From positions 1-10,874 of the forward strand of contig CACYNZ010000102.1 of assembly GCA_902775835.1 (NCBI GenBank): a stretch of 10,874 nucleotides of DNA, read 5' to 3'. A model generated the notes under the pieces. That model was not told the DNA's origin, ran no database searches, and saw nothing but the letters and a program-made list of their open reading frames with translations. Made by a program: the position numbers and the translations under genes. The DNA is from an uncultured Eubacteriales bacterium (GTDB lineage: Bacteria > Bacillota_A > Clostridia > Christensenellales > Aristaeellaceae). Of this stretch, positions 1 to 7,214 are shown in pieces; the stretch's first letter is position 1, and each line of letters opens with the position of its first letter.

Positions 1-57
1 AATCCAGTGAGCTTCAGAGGGAGCATTTCATTAAGGGCCAAAGACGCTGTCCTGCGT

Positions 58-1566
58 TTATTCTGTCTGACCGGGAAGAATGCAGCGGATCGGATGCGTC
101 CGCGGAACCTCGATCATCTCATGACTGCTCAGTGTAGAGAGAATCAGTTCCGACACCTCCGTCATGATCTCCTTTTCTCTGGGTGCTTCCTTCCACATGG
201 GAAAATCTCCCGCTCCAGTCGCCCGGTAATCGCACATCACCAGTGAGAAGGAATCCGTATCCCGCATTTCCTGTCCCCTATACACCATATGCCGGACTCT
301 GTGGCCAACTGGCTGATTCAGGTCCAGAACATAGTCAAAGCCCCAGAAGAAATCATAATTGAAATGGGCTTCCTTGGGGTACAGGAAATGATCTGATATG
401 CTCAGACCGCCATTTTCATCCACATGGAAATAGGTGGCGCACTGTTCCAGTGCCTCCCTCACCTGCCGGCCTGTGACTCTGAGCACTTTCAGTGTATTGG
501 CATACACATAGCTTGCCACAACATCCCGGACCGTCACGTCCTTCCGGAACCCGCGCACTTCATTGGGCAGTGCCGCGCAGGACAGGTCCGCGCCGCTTTC
601 CTCCGCCTGCACCATATTGAAAAAGTCCGCGATTCCGCTGCCATGCAGTGCCATTTCCATCCTGTCCCCGGGCAGCAGATCCCGGGAAAGATGCCCGATG
701 GGTGAATCCAGCCAGACTTCCAGGTCATTCCGTACCGCGCTCTCCGCTTCCGTCAGTGTCTGATCTTCCGGCGGGATACAGAGCTGCGAATGAATCGAGC
801 CGTCATCCTCCACCACCAGGTGCACATAGTTTTTTGCGTTGCAGTCGGTCTGCACAATGTGGGTTCCGCAGTAGGTCATATCCGCCATGCCCACATGCTG
901 ATGTCCCGTGAGCAGGATATCCACCGGGAGCTCTTCACAGATGCGGCAGGCCAGGTTTTCGTCGGTGTCCGAGAGTACTTTCCCGGTTTTAATGTCTTTC
1001 TCAAGACCTCCGTGATAGATGCCCACCAGAAGGTCACAGCCCTCCTGCTGCAGCGCCTGCACGGCTTCCCGTGCCGCTTCCAGCGGGGAAGTGAGCGAAA
1101 AATCCGTCAGGTTTTCAGGCTTTTCCCATACCCGGATCCAGTCCGTGACAATCCCGAAAAGCCCGACCCGCAGACCATTTTCCATCACCCGGACAGTCCA
1201 TGGCCGGATGGGCAGCTCGCCCTTCCTGTCCTGCACATTGGCGCAGAGGCACTGCGCGTTCAGGGTTTCCAGATGTCCGCTCAGCCATGCCCTGCCCCGG
1301 TTGAAGTCATGATTGCCCAGCGTCACATAGTCATACTCCCGGTCATTCATGGCTTCAGCCACAAACGCAGGCTTGCCCTGGCCGTACAGATAAAAGGTCA
1401 GGGGCGAACCCTGAATGGTGTCGCCCCCGTCAATCACCAGCGTATTCCCGTCTTTGGGAAAGCGCATCCCCAGAAGGCCCATGGGGATCTTCCGGGTGGA
1501 TGCGAAATTGGTGTTAAACAGATACCCATGGGTATCAGAAGTGAAATAGATGGTCAGTCTGCTCAT
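58..1566 (-). CDS. Bifunctional metallophosphatase / 5'-nucleotidase family protein
   Basis: The predicted protein has 502 aa and two domains. The N-terminal calcineurin-like metallophosphatase domain keeps all expected metal ligands: D11 and H13 (SDTHG), D49 (GGDTIQG), N85-H86 (GNHDF), H185 (YHGG) and H222/H224 (GHQH). The C-terminal half, from about residue 330, resembles the 5'-nucleotidase substrate domain (VTGRQVREALE, then YRATGAGDF near the end). The family hydrolyses nucleoside 5'-monophosphates, 2',3'-cyclic nucleotides or related phosphoesters; the substrate here is unknown. There is no signal peptide, because the catalytic strand begins at residue 4, so I infer a cytoplasmic enzyme, unlike secreted UshA. 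I chose the ATG at 1566 over the ATG at 1680 because it overlaps the upstream permease stop as ATGA and the 38 residues before it lie in permease coding sequence. It is last in the phn operon, which suggests it releases phosphate from the imported compound. Confidence 0.9.
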   Translation of the reverse strand: MSRLTIYFTSDTHGYLFNTNFASTRKIPMGLLGMRFPKDGNTLVIDGGDTIQGSPLTFYLYGQGKPAFVAEAMNDREYDYVTLGNHDFNRGRAWLSGHLETLNAQCLCANVQDRKGELPIRPWTVRVMENGLRVGLFGIVTDWIRVWEKPENLTDFSLTSPLEAAREAVQALQQEGCDLLVGIYHGGLEKDIKTGKVLSDTDENLACRICEELPVDILLTGHQHVGMADMTYCGTHIVQTDCNAKNYVHLVVEDDGSIHSQLCIPPEDQTLTEAESAVRNDLEVWLDSPIGHLSRDLLPGDRMEMALHGSGIADFFNMVQAEESGADLSCAALPNEVRGFRKDVTVRDVVASYVYANTLKVLRVTGRQVREALEQCATYFHVDENGGLSISDHFLYPKEAHFNYDFFWGFDYVLDLNQPVGHRVRHMVYRGQEMRDTDSFSLVMCDYRATGAGDFPMWKEAPREKEIMTEVSELILSTLSSHEMIEVPRTHPIRCILPGQTE

Positions 1567-2462
1567 CCGCGTGCCAGCTTTCTGCGAACATTGGTGGAGA
1601 AGATTTCGATCACGATCATCAGCAGAATCATGCCGGTCAGATACGAACCCACCATGCTCCAGCGGCTGCTGGTGATGCACTGGATCAGGGCCGCACCGAT
1701 GCCGCCAGCGCCGACAATACCCAGCGTGGTCGCATCCTTGACATTGATGTCAAAGCGGTAGATCACAGTGGAGATGAAGTTCGGGATGATCTGAGGCAGT
1801 ATGCCGTAGCGCACCTTCTGGAAACCGCTGCATCCGGCCGCGTCCAGGCTCTCCAGAATCTTGGTGTCAATATCTTCAATGGCCGTGATATACATCTTGC
1901 AGATCATGCCGATGGAGCATATGGACTGGGTCACCACGCCGCAGAAGGCGTTGGGCCCGGTCACTCTTATCCACACCAGAGCCCATACCAGGGAAGGAAT
2001 GGTACGGATCAGAAGAATGAAGATATTGAAGATGGCGGCCACCCACTTCGGCACAACCTTGTCACAGGCAAGAAAGCTGAAGGGAACAGCCAGCACGCCG
2101 CCGATCAGCGTGCCCAGAATGGCGATGGCCACGGTCTGTAGCAGCTGATACGGTACGCCTTCCGGCGTGATATTGATGTACGGCGCGACAATCCTGCCGG
2201 CCTCATCAAACGTGAAGAGAAGGGATGTATCCGGATGGGTCAGACCGTTCCAGATGCCGATGGCCACCTCGGAGCCCTTGGCGGTGATGCCCTTGTATGC
2301 CACCGTGCTTCCGCTCCAGTTGATGAGCAGCACCACGATCAGTGTGATGAATGTGTAGAGCGGCCACAGCTTCGGCCGGGTCAGGTAGGTGGTCAGAATA
2401 TCATAGCGCGAGTCCCTCGGGAGGGCATCCTGCTTCACAAAGGATTGATCATTTTTCTGCAT
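1563..2462 (-). CDS. phnE: PhnE-type phosphonate ABC transporter permease (second copy)
   Basis: This 299-aa integral membrane protein has a hydrophobic segment at about residues 36-56 and several more after residue 105. It carries the family features RTIPSLVWALVW, a cytoplasmic EAA loop (SLDAAGCSGFQKVRYGILPQ) that docks the ATPase, and GIVGAGGIGAAL near the C-terminus. This matches permeases of the phosphonate/phosphite/phosphate PhnE class. The start is supported by AAGGAGGGG placed 5 nt before the ATG. That ribosome binding site overlaps the stop of the upstream permease, only 11 nt away, so the two are translationally linked. With the 313-aa permease upstream it probably forms a heterodimeric channel, as in many Bacillota that carry two phnE genes. 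The transported compound cannot be read from the sequence. Confidence 0.9.
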   Translation of the reverse strand: MQKNDQSFVKQDALPRDSRYDILTTYLTRPKLWPLYTFITLIVVLLINWSGSTVAYKGITAKGSEVAIGIWNGLTHPDTSLLFTFDEAGRIVAPYINITPEGVPYQLLQTVAIAILGTLIGGVLAVPFSFLACDKVVPKWVAAIFNIFILLIRTIPSLVWALVWIRVTGPNAFCGVVTQSICSIGMICKMYITAIEDIDTKILESLDAAGCSGFQKVRYGILPQIIPNFISTVIYRFDINVKDATTLGIVGAGGIGAALIQCITSSRWSMVGSYLTGMILLMIVIEIFSTNVRRKLARG

Positions 2463-2473
2463 ACTGCCCCTCC

Positions 2474-3415
2474 TTAACTCAGTTTCTTGCGCAGGTACTG
2501 GCTGAGCTGTTCAATGACGACAACCACCACAAACAGCGCAAGCAGCACCATGCCCAGTCCACGATAATCGCGCCAGCCGATGCGCTCGTCCATCAGCAGG
2601 CCGAGACCGCCGGCACCCACGTATCCCAGAATGGCTGCAGCACGGATATTCATTTCCAGTGCATACAGACAGTAGCTCAGATAGGTGGGCAGAATCTGGG
2701 GCATGCAGGCGGACCAGAATGACTGGAACTTGTTGGAGCCGAAGGATTCCATGGCCTCAAACGCGCCCATGTCAATGGTCTCAATGCTCTCATACATCAT
2801 CTTGGACACAACACCGAAGGTGAACACCGTAATGGCCACTGTACCGGCAAAGGTGCCCAGACCGAAGATCAGGGCGGCAAACTTGGCGATGACCAGGGTC
2901 GGCAGCGTACGGATCACCATCAGGAGAATGCGCTGCGCCCAGACCACCACGCCGCTGTGATTGATGTTGGTGGATGCAATGACGGATACCGGAAGCGCCA
3001 GGGTGGCACCGATGATGGAACCCAGGATCGACATCTTGATCGTATCCCACAGCGGACTCCAGACTTTGGGCAGATATGCGGGATCCGGCTGGAAAATCTG
3101 AGCCAGAATGACGAAGAACTGGTGTCCGCGCCGCATGATGATCCCGAAGTCAAAGCCGGTCATGACCGCGCTTGCCGCGATCACGTCCACCACCACCATG
3201 ACAATCAGGAACAGTCGGGAACCGGGCTGCACAATGGTTTTCCCGTTGGTAAGCTTAATGGTTTTCCTGCGCAGTCCCCACACGGCGGCCAGTACCGTCA
3301 GCGCACAGAGCACGATGGTCAGAACCCCGCTGGTGGCAAGCACGGCGCAGAGAACGCCCACCGCCGTGAGGGCAGCCAGGAAAACAATGGTTTTCCCTAT
3401 GCTTTGTTCTTTCAT
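2474..3415 (-). CDS. phnE: PhnE-type phosphonate ABC transporter permease (first copy)
   Basis: This 313-aa permease has two N-terminal hydrophobic segments within residues 1-45, another at about 68-90, and a typical binding-protein-dependent permease core. Recognisable motifs are IRTLPTLVIAKFAALIFGLG, the EAA-type loop (AFEAMESFGSNKFQSFWSAC, followed by MPQILP) and the PhnE-like ILGYVGAGGLGLLMDE. The start has GGAGGTGG just upstream (minus strand), 12 nt after the phnC stop. It is clearly related to, but diverged from, the second permease, so the pair looks like an old duplication that specialised into two half-channels. Its role is to form the membrane pore for the PhnC/PhnD importer. The family call is firm, but the substrate (phosphonate, phosphite, phosphate ester or other) is inferred. 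Confidence 0.9.
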   Translation of the reverse strand: MKEQSIGKTIVFLAALTAVGVLCAVLATSGVLTIVLCALTVLAAVWGLRRKTIKLTNGKTIVQPGSRLFLIVMVVVDVIAASAVMTGFDFGIIMRRGHQFFVILAQIFQPDPAYLPKVWSPLWDTIKMSILGSIIGATLALPVSVIASTNINHSGVVVWAQRILLMVIRTLPTLVIAKFAALIFGLGTFAGTVAITVFTFGVVSKMMYESIETIDMGAFEAMESFGSNKFQSFWSACMPQILPTYLSYCLYALEMNIRAAAILGYVGAGGLGLLMDERIGWRDYRGLGMVLLALFVVVVVIEQLSQYLRKKLS

Positions 3416-3427
3416 GGTCCACCTCCG

Positions 3428-4186
3428 TCAGGTTCCGGCCGTGGGAACGGTGGCGCCATTATAAATCTCGTCCAGGATTTCCTGGGTCACATCCGTGGTG
3501 GGTCCGTCATAGACGATCTTGCCGGCCCGGATGCCGATCACCCGGGAGCAGTAGGCAAGGGCCAGGTCCACATGGTGGATGTTGATCAGTACCGTGATGT
3601 TCATTTCCTGATTGATGCGCTTGAAGTCCGCCATCACCTGATGCGCGGTGACCGGGTCCAGTGCGGCCACGGGCTCATCCGCCAGAATGATGCTCGGATT
3701 CTGGTTCAGGGTTCTGGCCAGGGACACGCGCTGCTGCTGACCGCCGGAAAGCTGGTCGCAGCGATTGTATGCCTTGTCCAGAATGCCCACCTTGTCCAGG
3801 GCTTCCAGTGCCTGAATCTTCTGCTTTTCCGAGAACAGGCCCAGGAGCACACGCCAGAAGGGCATATCCGGCACCATGGAGGTCAGCACGTTCCGGATGG
3901 CCGTCGCCCTGGTGACAAGATTGTAGGACTGGAAAATCATGCCGATCTTGCGGCGGTAGCGGCGCATGGCTTTTCCCGAGAGGCTCATGACATCCGTGCC
4001 GTCCACAATCAGTTTTCCGCTGGTCACATCGATCATCCGGTTGATGGTCCGGATCAGTGTGGACTTGCCGGCGCCGGAAAGTCCGATAATGGCCACAAAC
4101 TCACCCTGATCAATGGTCAGGTTGACGTCATCCAGGCCTTTGGTACCACTGGGATACAGCTTATCCACATGCTGAAACTCGATCAA
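3428..4186 (-). CDS. phnC: PhnC-type phosphonate ABC transporter ATP-binding protein
   Basis: This protein has 252 aa from the TTG at 4186. All ABC ATPase motifs are intact: Walker A GLSGAGKST (35-43), Q-loop Gln86 in IFQSYNL, signature LSGGQQQR (146-153), Walker B ILADEP with D170/E171, D-loop ALDP, and the switch His in INIHHVDLA. The N-terminus IEFQHVDKLYPSGTKGL fits the usual PhnC beginning directly after the initiator. I therefore prefer the TTG start, which has AAGGGG 8 nt upstream, over the in-frame ATG at 4243. That ATG would add 19 charged residues atypical of the family and has only AAGG touching it. The protein powers import through the two PhnE permeases. It lies downstream of a palindrome that separates it from phnD. 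Confidence 0.9.
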   Translation of the reverse strand: MIEFQHVDKLYPSGTKGLDDVNLTIDQGEFVAIIGLSGAGKSTLIRTINRMIDVTSGKLIVDGTDVMSLSGKAMRRYRRKIGMIFQSYNLVTRATAIRNVLTSMVPDMPFWRVLLGLFSEKQKIQALEALDKVGILDKAYNRCDQLSGGQQQRVSLARTLNQNPSIILADEPVAALDPVTAHQVMADFKRINQEMNITVLINIHHVDLALAYCSRVIGIRAGKIVYDGPTTDVTQEILDEIYNGATVPTAGT

Positions 4187-4256
4187 GATACCTTCCCCTT
4201 CCCTATTTGGCTTCTCCTCTTTCCTGAAGGCTGCCGGCGGCATCCTTAAGGAAAGA

Positions 4257-4286
4257 AGAGCCTGGACCGGATCCGGTCCAGGCTCT
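4257..4286 (-). terminator. 30-bp perfect palindrome between phnD and phnC (leaky terminator or attenuator)
   Basis: Positions 4257-4286 form a perfect inverted repeat with no spacer, centred on GGATCC. In the direction of transcription (minus) it is followed by the pyrimidine-rich TCTTTCCTT. It begins 13 nt past the phnD stop. The weak U-run suggests partial rather than full termination, or a 3'-end-stabilising hairpin. Either would give more binding protein than transporter, as is common in ABC importer operons. The hairpin is seen directly; its effect is inferred. Confidence 0.6.
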
Positions 4287-4299
4287 GGACACTGACGGA

Positions 4300-5358
4300 T
4301 TACTGCACAGCAGCCAGGGCGGCGCGAGCGCCGTCATAATCACTGTCACTGGCAATGGCATATCCGGTATGGCTGTACACGGAGAAAATGGCCTTGCCTT
4401 CGTCGGTGTTGATGATGTTGATCAGAGCGGTCTGCAGAGCCTTGATGAACTCAGGATTGTACACAGCGGGATTGGCGGTGGTTACGGCAACGGTATCATT
4501 GTAGATGCCCTGGGTGACGCCGATGACGTTCATCTCGTTCCAGATGCTGTCTTCGCGGCCCATGCCCTGCTTGCCGGTCTCGTCCTTCTGGTCCACAGGC
4601 AGGTTCCAGGCGATCTCATAGTCGCGGCGGCCGTCGGCATAGCACAGCACGATGTCCACCTGCTCGGCAGCAGCCTGTGCGAAAGCATCGCCGTAACCCA
4701 GCTGGATTACCTGGCCGCCGTCATTCTGGATGTCAGTGATCTTTTTGCCGTCATAGTGCTCCATCAGCCACATGGTGGGATAGATGTAGCCGGCAGAAGA
4801 AGAGGTGGCAGCCACAGCCCAGGTCGCCTTGCTCAGGTCTTCCCAGGTCAGCTCTTCGCCGTTGTTCACTTTCTCAGCCAGCTTCTTGCCGTACTCGGAA
4901 GGAGTGGCATAGATCAGGGAACGATAGAAGGTCACCTGTTTGTCGGTGGGCAGGGTCTTGTTGGCGTCGCCGTTCCAGGTGCGGGGATCTTCGCTGTCAT
5001 TGCTCAGACCTGCACGGGTGGCGGTCAGGATCACGTCCACTTCCTTCTGGGCGCTGTAGATGGCGTAGGTGCCGCCGGGCAGCCAGCCCACATCGATCGC
5101 GCCGGCAGCCATGGCTTCGCCGGTGGCATTGTAGTTGGTGCCGACAGTGATATCCACTTCGCCGATGTCATAACCCAGTTTGGCCATTTCAGCCTTCACC
5201 AGTTCAGGCAGGTTCGCGGTGCCGGTGATGATAACGTCAGCATCCTTGCTGGGAACAAATTCGAAGGTCAGCTTGTCCATTTTGATGTTGTCCGCCATGG
5301 CGCTTACGCAGCCCAGAACCATGACAGCAGCAAGAAGAAGAGCAGCCAGTTTCTTCAT
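4300..5358 (-). CDS. phnD: PhnD-type phosphonate/phosphate ABC transporter substrate-binding protein
   Basis: This 352-aa exported protein begins with a signal peptide (MKKLAALLLAAVMVLGC). Cys17 in VLGC could be a lipidation site, but AMA-DN at 20-24 could equally be a signal peptidase I site, so the anchoring mode is unresolved. The mature part has the PhnD-family layout: MAAGAIDVGWLPGGTY (83-98), typical of the first ligand-contacting lobe; TSSSAGYIYP (185-194), the Ser-rich anion-binding loop of this family; and LCYADGRRDYE in the second lobe. It captures the ligand outside the membrane and delivers it to the two PhnE permeases. The ribosome binding site GGGAGG lies 8-9 nt before the ATG. 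A consensus promoter lies about 50-75 nt upstream, making this the first gene of the operon. Confidence 0.92.
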   Translation of the reverse strand: MKKLAALLLAAVMVLGCVSAMADNIKMDKLTFEFVPSKDADVIITGTANLPELVKAEMAKLGYDIGEVDITVGTNYNATGEAMAAGAIDVGWLPGGTYAIYSAQKEVDVILTATRAGLSNDSEDPRTWNGDANKTLPTDKQVTFYRSLIYATPSEYGKKLAEKVNNGEELTWEDLSKATWAVAATSSSAGYIYPTMWLMEHYDGKKITDIQNDGGQVIQLGYGDAFAQAAAEQVDIVLCYADGRRDYEIAWNLPVDQKDETGKQGMGREDSIWNEMNVIGVTQGIYNDTVAVTTANPAVYNPEFIKALQTALINIINTDEGKAIFSVYSHTGYAIASDSDYDGARAALAAVQ

Positions 5359-5385
5359 GAAAAATAGCCTCCCAAAAAAGATTTC

Positions 5386-5398
5386 GGATCAGTGATCC
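5386..5398. promoter_or_regulatory. 13-bp palindrome at the phn operon transcription start (candidate operator)
   Basis: GGATCA-G-TGATCC is a perfect inverted repeat with a one-base centre. It lies 7-19 nt downstream of the predicted phnD -10 box, roughly +1 to +13. The position suits a repressor operator, and a TetR-family gene lies immediately upstream. No second copy appears near the regulator's own promoter, so the pairing with that regulator is speculative. Confidence 0.4.
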
Positions 5399-5405
5399 TT
5401 CGGAA

Positions 5406-5434
5406 AGTATACATGAAGTATGCAGGGATTTCAA
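5406..5434 (-). promoter_or_regulatory. Sigma-A promoter of the phn operon
   Basis: On the minus strand, TTGAAA (5434-5429) and TATACT (5411-5406) are separated by exactly 17 bp. The expected start is near 5399, giving a leader of about 40 nt to the phnD ATG. No riboswitch-sized structure fits in that leader. Confidence 0.75.
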
Positions 5435-5435
5435 G

Positions 5436-5478
5436 AAAAAACCGAACGAAAGTTTGTCTTCTGTTTCATTCCTTCGTT
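5436..5478 (-). terminator. Probable weak intrinsic terminator of the tetR-type gene
   Basis: Just past the regulator stop, arms AACGAAGG and CTTTCGTT (minus strand; plus 5471-5478 and 5445-5452) can pair with one G-U around an 18-nt loop. They are followed by CGG and six T. The stem is short, so termination may be partial. The T-run abuts the -35 box of the phn promoter. Confidence 0.4.
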
Positions 5479-5479
5479 G

Positions 5480-6052
5480 TTATGCTTCTTCTGCGAAATA
5501 CCCCAGGACACCGGCAAGCCCGGAAGACCGCAGACTGCTGGAAAGGGTATAGGCCATCTCCATATCCGCCGTCAGTCCGTGCTCCATCCACCAGTACACC
5601 ACCGCCCTCACGCATCCGCCGTAAATGGCCGAAAACAGCCCCATGGCATCTTTCTGCTTGCCATCCGACACGTGCACAGTGCTCTTCAGCAGATCGCCGA
5701 GCATATCGCTCAGCACCTCTTCCGCCCCAAAACCGGCCTGAATCACAGCCCGGATCAGGGACTTTCTGCCAGTCATTCTCTGCATGCCCCGCCTGTATTC
5801 CTCCAGGGAGCACGGATAAAGAAGATAACGCACGAGCATGGGCAGCGCCTTTCCCAGCTGGGTCCGCCAGGTTTCCTGCAGCAGCTCGTCCAGGGAGCCA
5901 TAGAAATAGTAGAAGGTCGTCCTGCGGATCTTTGCCTTCCCCGCGATCTCCGTCACGGTGATCTGGTCATACGTTTTTTCCTCCAGGCAGTCCAGGAGCG
6001 TTTCCTGCAGTCTTGCCACCGTTTTTTCCGAGTCATGAAGCCGTCTGTCCAT
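5480..6052 (-). CDS. TetR/AcrR-family transcriptional regulator
   Basis: This 190-aa protein has a classic N-terminal TetR helix-turn-helix, ITVTEIAGKAKIRRTTFYYF (31-50), followed by YGSLDELLQ. The C-terminal ligand domain (about 60-190) is family-typical in size but has no motif that identifies an effector. I chose the ATG at 6052, which has GGGGAGG 5 nt upstream. The in-frame ATG at 6112 sits inside the predicted -10 box (TATAAT) and so cannot be in the transcript. It lies upstream of the phn operon on the same strand and is divergent from the secreted flavoprotein gene, so either or both could be targets. Such proteins are usually ligand-released repressors that also control themselves. 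Confidence 0.88.
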   Translation of the reverse strand: MDRRLHDSEKTVARLQETLLDCLEEKTYDQITVTEIAGKAKIRRTTFYYFYGSLDELLQETWRTQLGKALPMLVRYLLYPCSLEEYRRGMQRMTGRKSLIRAVIQAGFGAEEVLSDMLGDLLKSTVHVSDGKQKDAMGLFSAIYGGCVRAVVYWWMEHGLTADMEMAYTLSSSLRSSGLAGVLGYFAEEA

Positions 6053-6064
6053 ATGCGCCTCCCC

Positions 6065-6089
6065 GCCTGTGCCGGAAGCCGACACAGGC
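6065..6089. promoter_or_regulatory. Inverted repeat in the tetR-type leader (candidate operator or leader hairpin)
   Basis: GCCTGTG (6065-6071) and CACAGGC (6083-6089) are perfect complements around an 11-nt spacer that itself holds CGG/CCG. The repeat lies between the regulator's predicted start (about 6104) and its ribosome binding site. That fits an autoregulatory operator or an RNA stem next to the Shine-Dalgarno. Confidence 0.35.
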
Positions 6090-6110
6090 ACATCGAAATA
6101 GGGTACGTGC

Positions 6111-6139
6111 ATTATATCAGGCCCTCAGAAATTAGTCGA
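6111..6139 (-). promoter_or_regulatory. Promoter of the tetR-type gene (extended -10)
   Basis: On the minus strand a perfect extended -10, TGATATAAT (6119-6111), is preceded at 17 bp by TCGACT (6139-6134), a 4/6 match to the -35 consensus. It implies a leader of about 50 nt and decides the start codon of the regulator. Confidence 0.65.
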
Positions 6140-6159
6140 CACTACTCTCAGGTTTGTCC

Positions 6160-6188
6160 TTATAGGCGCATTCCCTTCCTGATATACT
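6160..6188 (+). promoter_or_regulatory. Promoter of the flavinylated secreted protein gene (extended -10)
   Basis: TGATATACT (6180-6188) is a good extended -10. The -35 position holds only TTATAG (6160-6165) at 17 bp, so activity probably relies on the extended element. The tail of both divergent -10 regions reads CCTGATATA. Confidence 0.55.
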
Positions 6189-6231
6189 CTCCGTGCCTAT
6201 CTACAGGCAACTATAAAGGAGGTAATGTCAT

Positions 6232-7068
6232 ATGAAAAAGTTTGCTGCTCTTTTGCTTGCCCTGGTCATGACCCTGTGCGCTTCCGCCGTGCTGGCTGAA
6301 GGCGAAATCAAAATCGGTCAGGTCGACTATGCCGCTCATGGCACCGGCTGCTTTGCCGTGATCACCGCTGTCCTGCAGGACGACGTGATCGTCGCCGCCA
6401 AGATCGACGAGTTCCAGTTCATCGGCGACCGTGAAGACATCGCTGCCGTGGGCGTGCCCAACAGTGACCAGTCCTTCGGCGAGAACTATCCCGAAGGCAA
6501 GGTGCTGGGCTCCAAGCGCGCCAACAGTGTGCTCTACAGCCTGAACATGCAGCGCTCCGGCTCCACCGTGCAGATCGCTGCCAACTATAACGCCATTGAA
6601 GCCTATGTGGTCGGCAAGACCGTTGCCGAACTCGAGGCCGCCACTGCCGATGCCGATCCCGCCGCTTTCGTGGACACCGTGTCCGGCGCCACCCTGGCTG
6701 ACAGCCTGGGCTATGTGAAGGGCATCATCGCCGCTGCCAAGGCCGCCAATGCCCAGGTCGGCACCTACACCATCTACAACAAGACCGGCGAAACCGTCAC
6801 CGAGCTGTACCTCACTGACAACGTGACCGGTGAAAAGAGCGTCAACTATGCCGTGAACGGCTTTGCAGCCGACGCTGTGAACACCATCACCTGCTCCCTG
6901 CCCGAGGGCGAAGACGGAAATCGCCGCCTGACCCTGAGCTTCAAGACCGAGGGCGGCTATGAAGGCACTTTCGAGACCCTGTCCATCGAAGTGGCCCCCA
7001 TCACACTGCTGGCCGAGGATGCCAAGACCGGCGCCACCGCCATCTCCTTCTTCGCTCCCGCAGAATAA
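6232..7068 (+). CDS. Secreted FMN-binding-domain-like protein with flavinylation motif
   Basis: This 278-aa protein has a Sec signal peptide (MKKFAALLLALVMTLCASAVLA, cleavage probably after A22) and no lipobox. Residues 24 to about 170 resemble an FMN-binding domain. DTVSGAT at 148-154 fits the D-x-x-SGAT motif in which ApbE-type flavin transferases attach FMN to the final Thr (here T154), as in NqrC and RnfG. The C-terminal part (about 175-278), starting TYTIYNKTGETVTELYL, looks like a separate beta-rich domain that I do not recognise. The start has AAAGGAGGT 8 nt upstream. No ApbE or Nqr/Rnf gene lies in the window, so the redox partner is unknown. The gene has its own promoter and terminator and is divergent from the TetR-type regulator. 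The domain call rests on the motif plus overall look and needs a profile search. Confidence 0.75.
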   Translation: MKKFAALLLALVMTLCASAVLAEGEIKIGQVDYAAHGTGCFAVITAVLQDDVIVAAKIDEFQFIGDREDIAAVGVPNSDQSFGENYPEGKVLGSKRANSVLYSLNMQRSGSTVQIAANYNAIEAYVVGKTVAELEAATADADPAAFVDTVSGATLADSLGYVKGIIAAAKAANAQVGTYTIYNKTGETVTELYLTDNVTGEKSVNYAVNGFAADAVNTITCSLPEGEDGNRRLTLSFKTEGGYEGTFETLSIEVAPITLLAEDAKTGATAISFFAPAE

Positions 7069-7083
7069 TCCAGTCTTCCTTTG

Positions 7084-7111
7084 GGACCGTCCTCCGGGCG
7101 GTCCTTTTTTT
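7084..7111 (+). terminator. Strong intrinsic terminator of the secreted protein gene
   Basis: GGACCG (7084-7089) pairs with CGGTCC (7099-7104), with an extra CC/GG inside the loop, and is followed directly by seven T. It lies 15 nt after the stop codon at 7068 and isolates the kinase gene. Confidence 0.9.
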
Positions 7112-7135
7112 GATCCGGAAAAACCGCTGCATCCA

Positions 7136-7164
7136 TTGTCACAACCGTCTTTTCCCGGTATACT
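7136..7164 (+). promoter_or_regulatory. Sigma-A promoter of the pfkB-family kinase gene
   Basis: TTGTCA (7136-7141) and TATACT (7159-7164) are spaced by exactly 17 bp, about 50 nt before the kinase ATG. This supports monocistronic expression of the kinase and rules out the longer start at 7110, which precedes the promoter. Confidence 0.75.
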
Positions 7165-7214
7165 TTTCTGTGTCCCGTTCTGATCGCGCAGTCACAAGGA
7201 AAGGAAGCAGACAG

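Noticed and set aside
1..35. Possible start of a further minus-strand gene after the nucleotidase
   Set aside because: An ATG frame runs to the edge, but it has no ribosome binding site and too few codons to judge.
790..1761. 323-codon plus-strand frame opposite the nucleotidase
   Set aside because: Shadow of the metallophosphatase and permease genes, which carry clear motifs on the other strand.
2957..4249. 430-codon plus-strand frame opposite phnE and phnC
   Set aside because: Antisense shadow rich in His, Gln and Gly; the minus strand has the intact ABC transporter motifs.
4369..5367. 332-codon plus-strand frame opposite phnD
   Set aside because: Antisense shadow of phnD; repetitive low-information composition and no family motifs.
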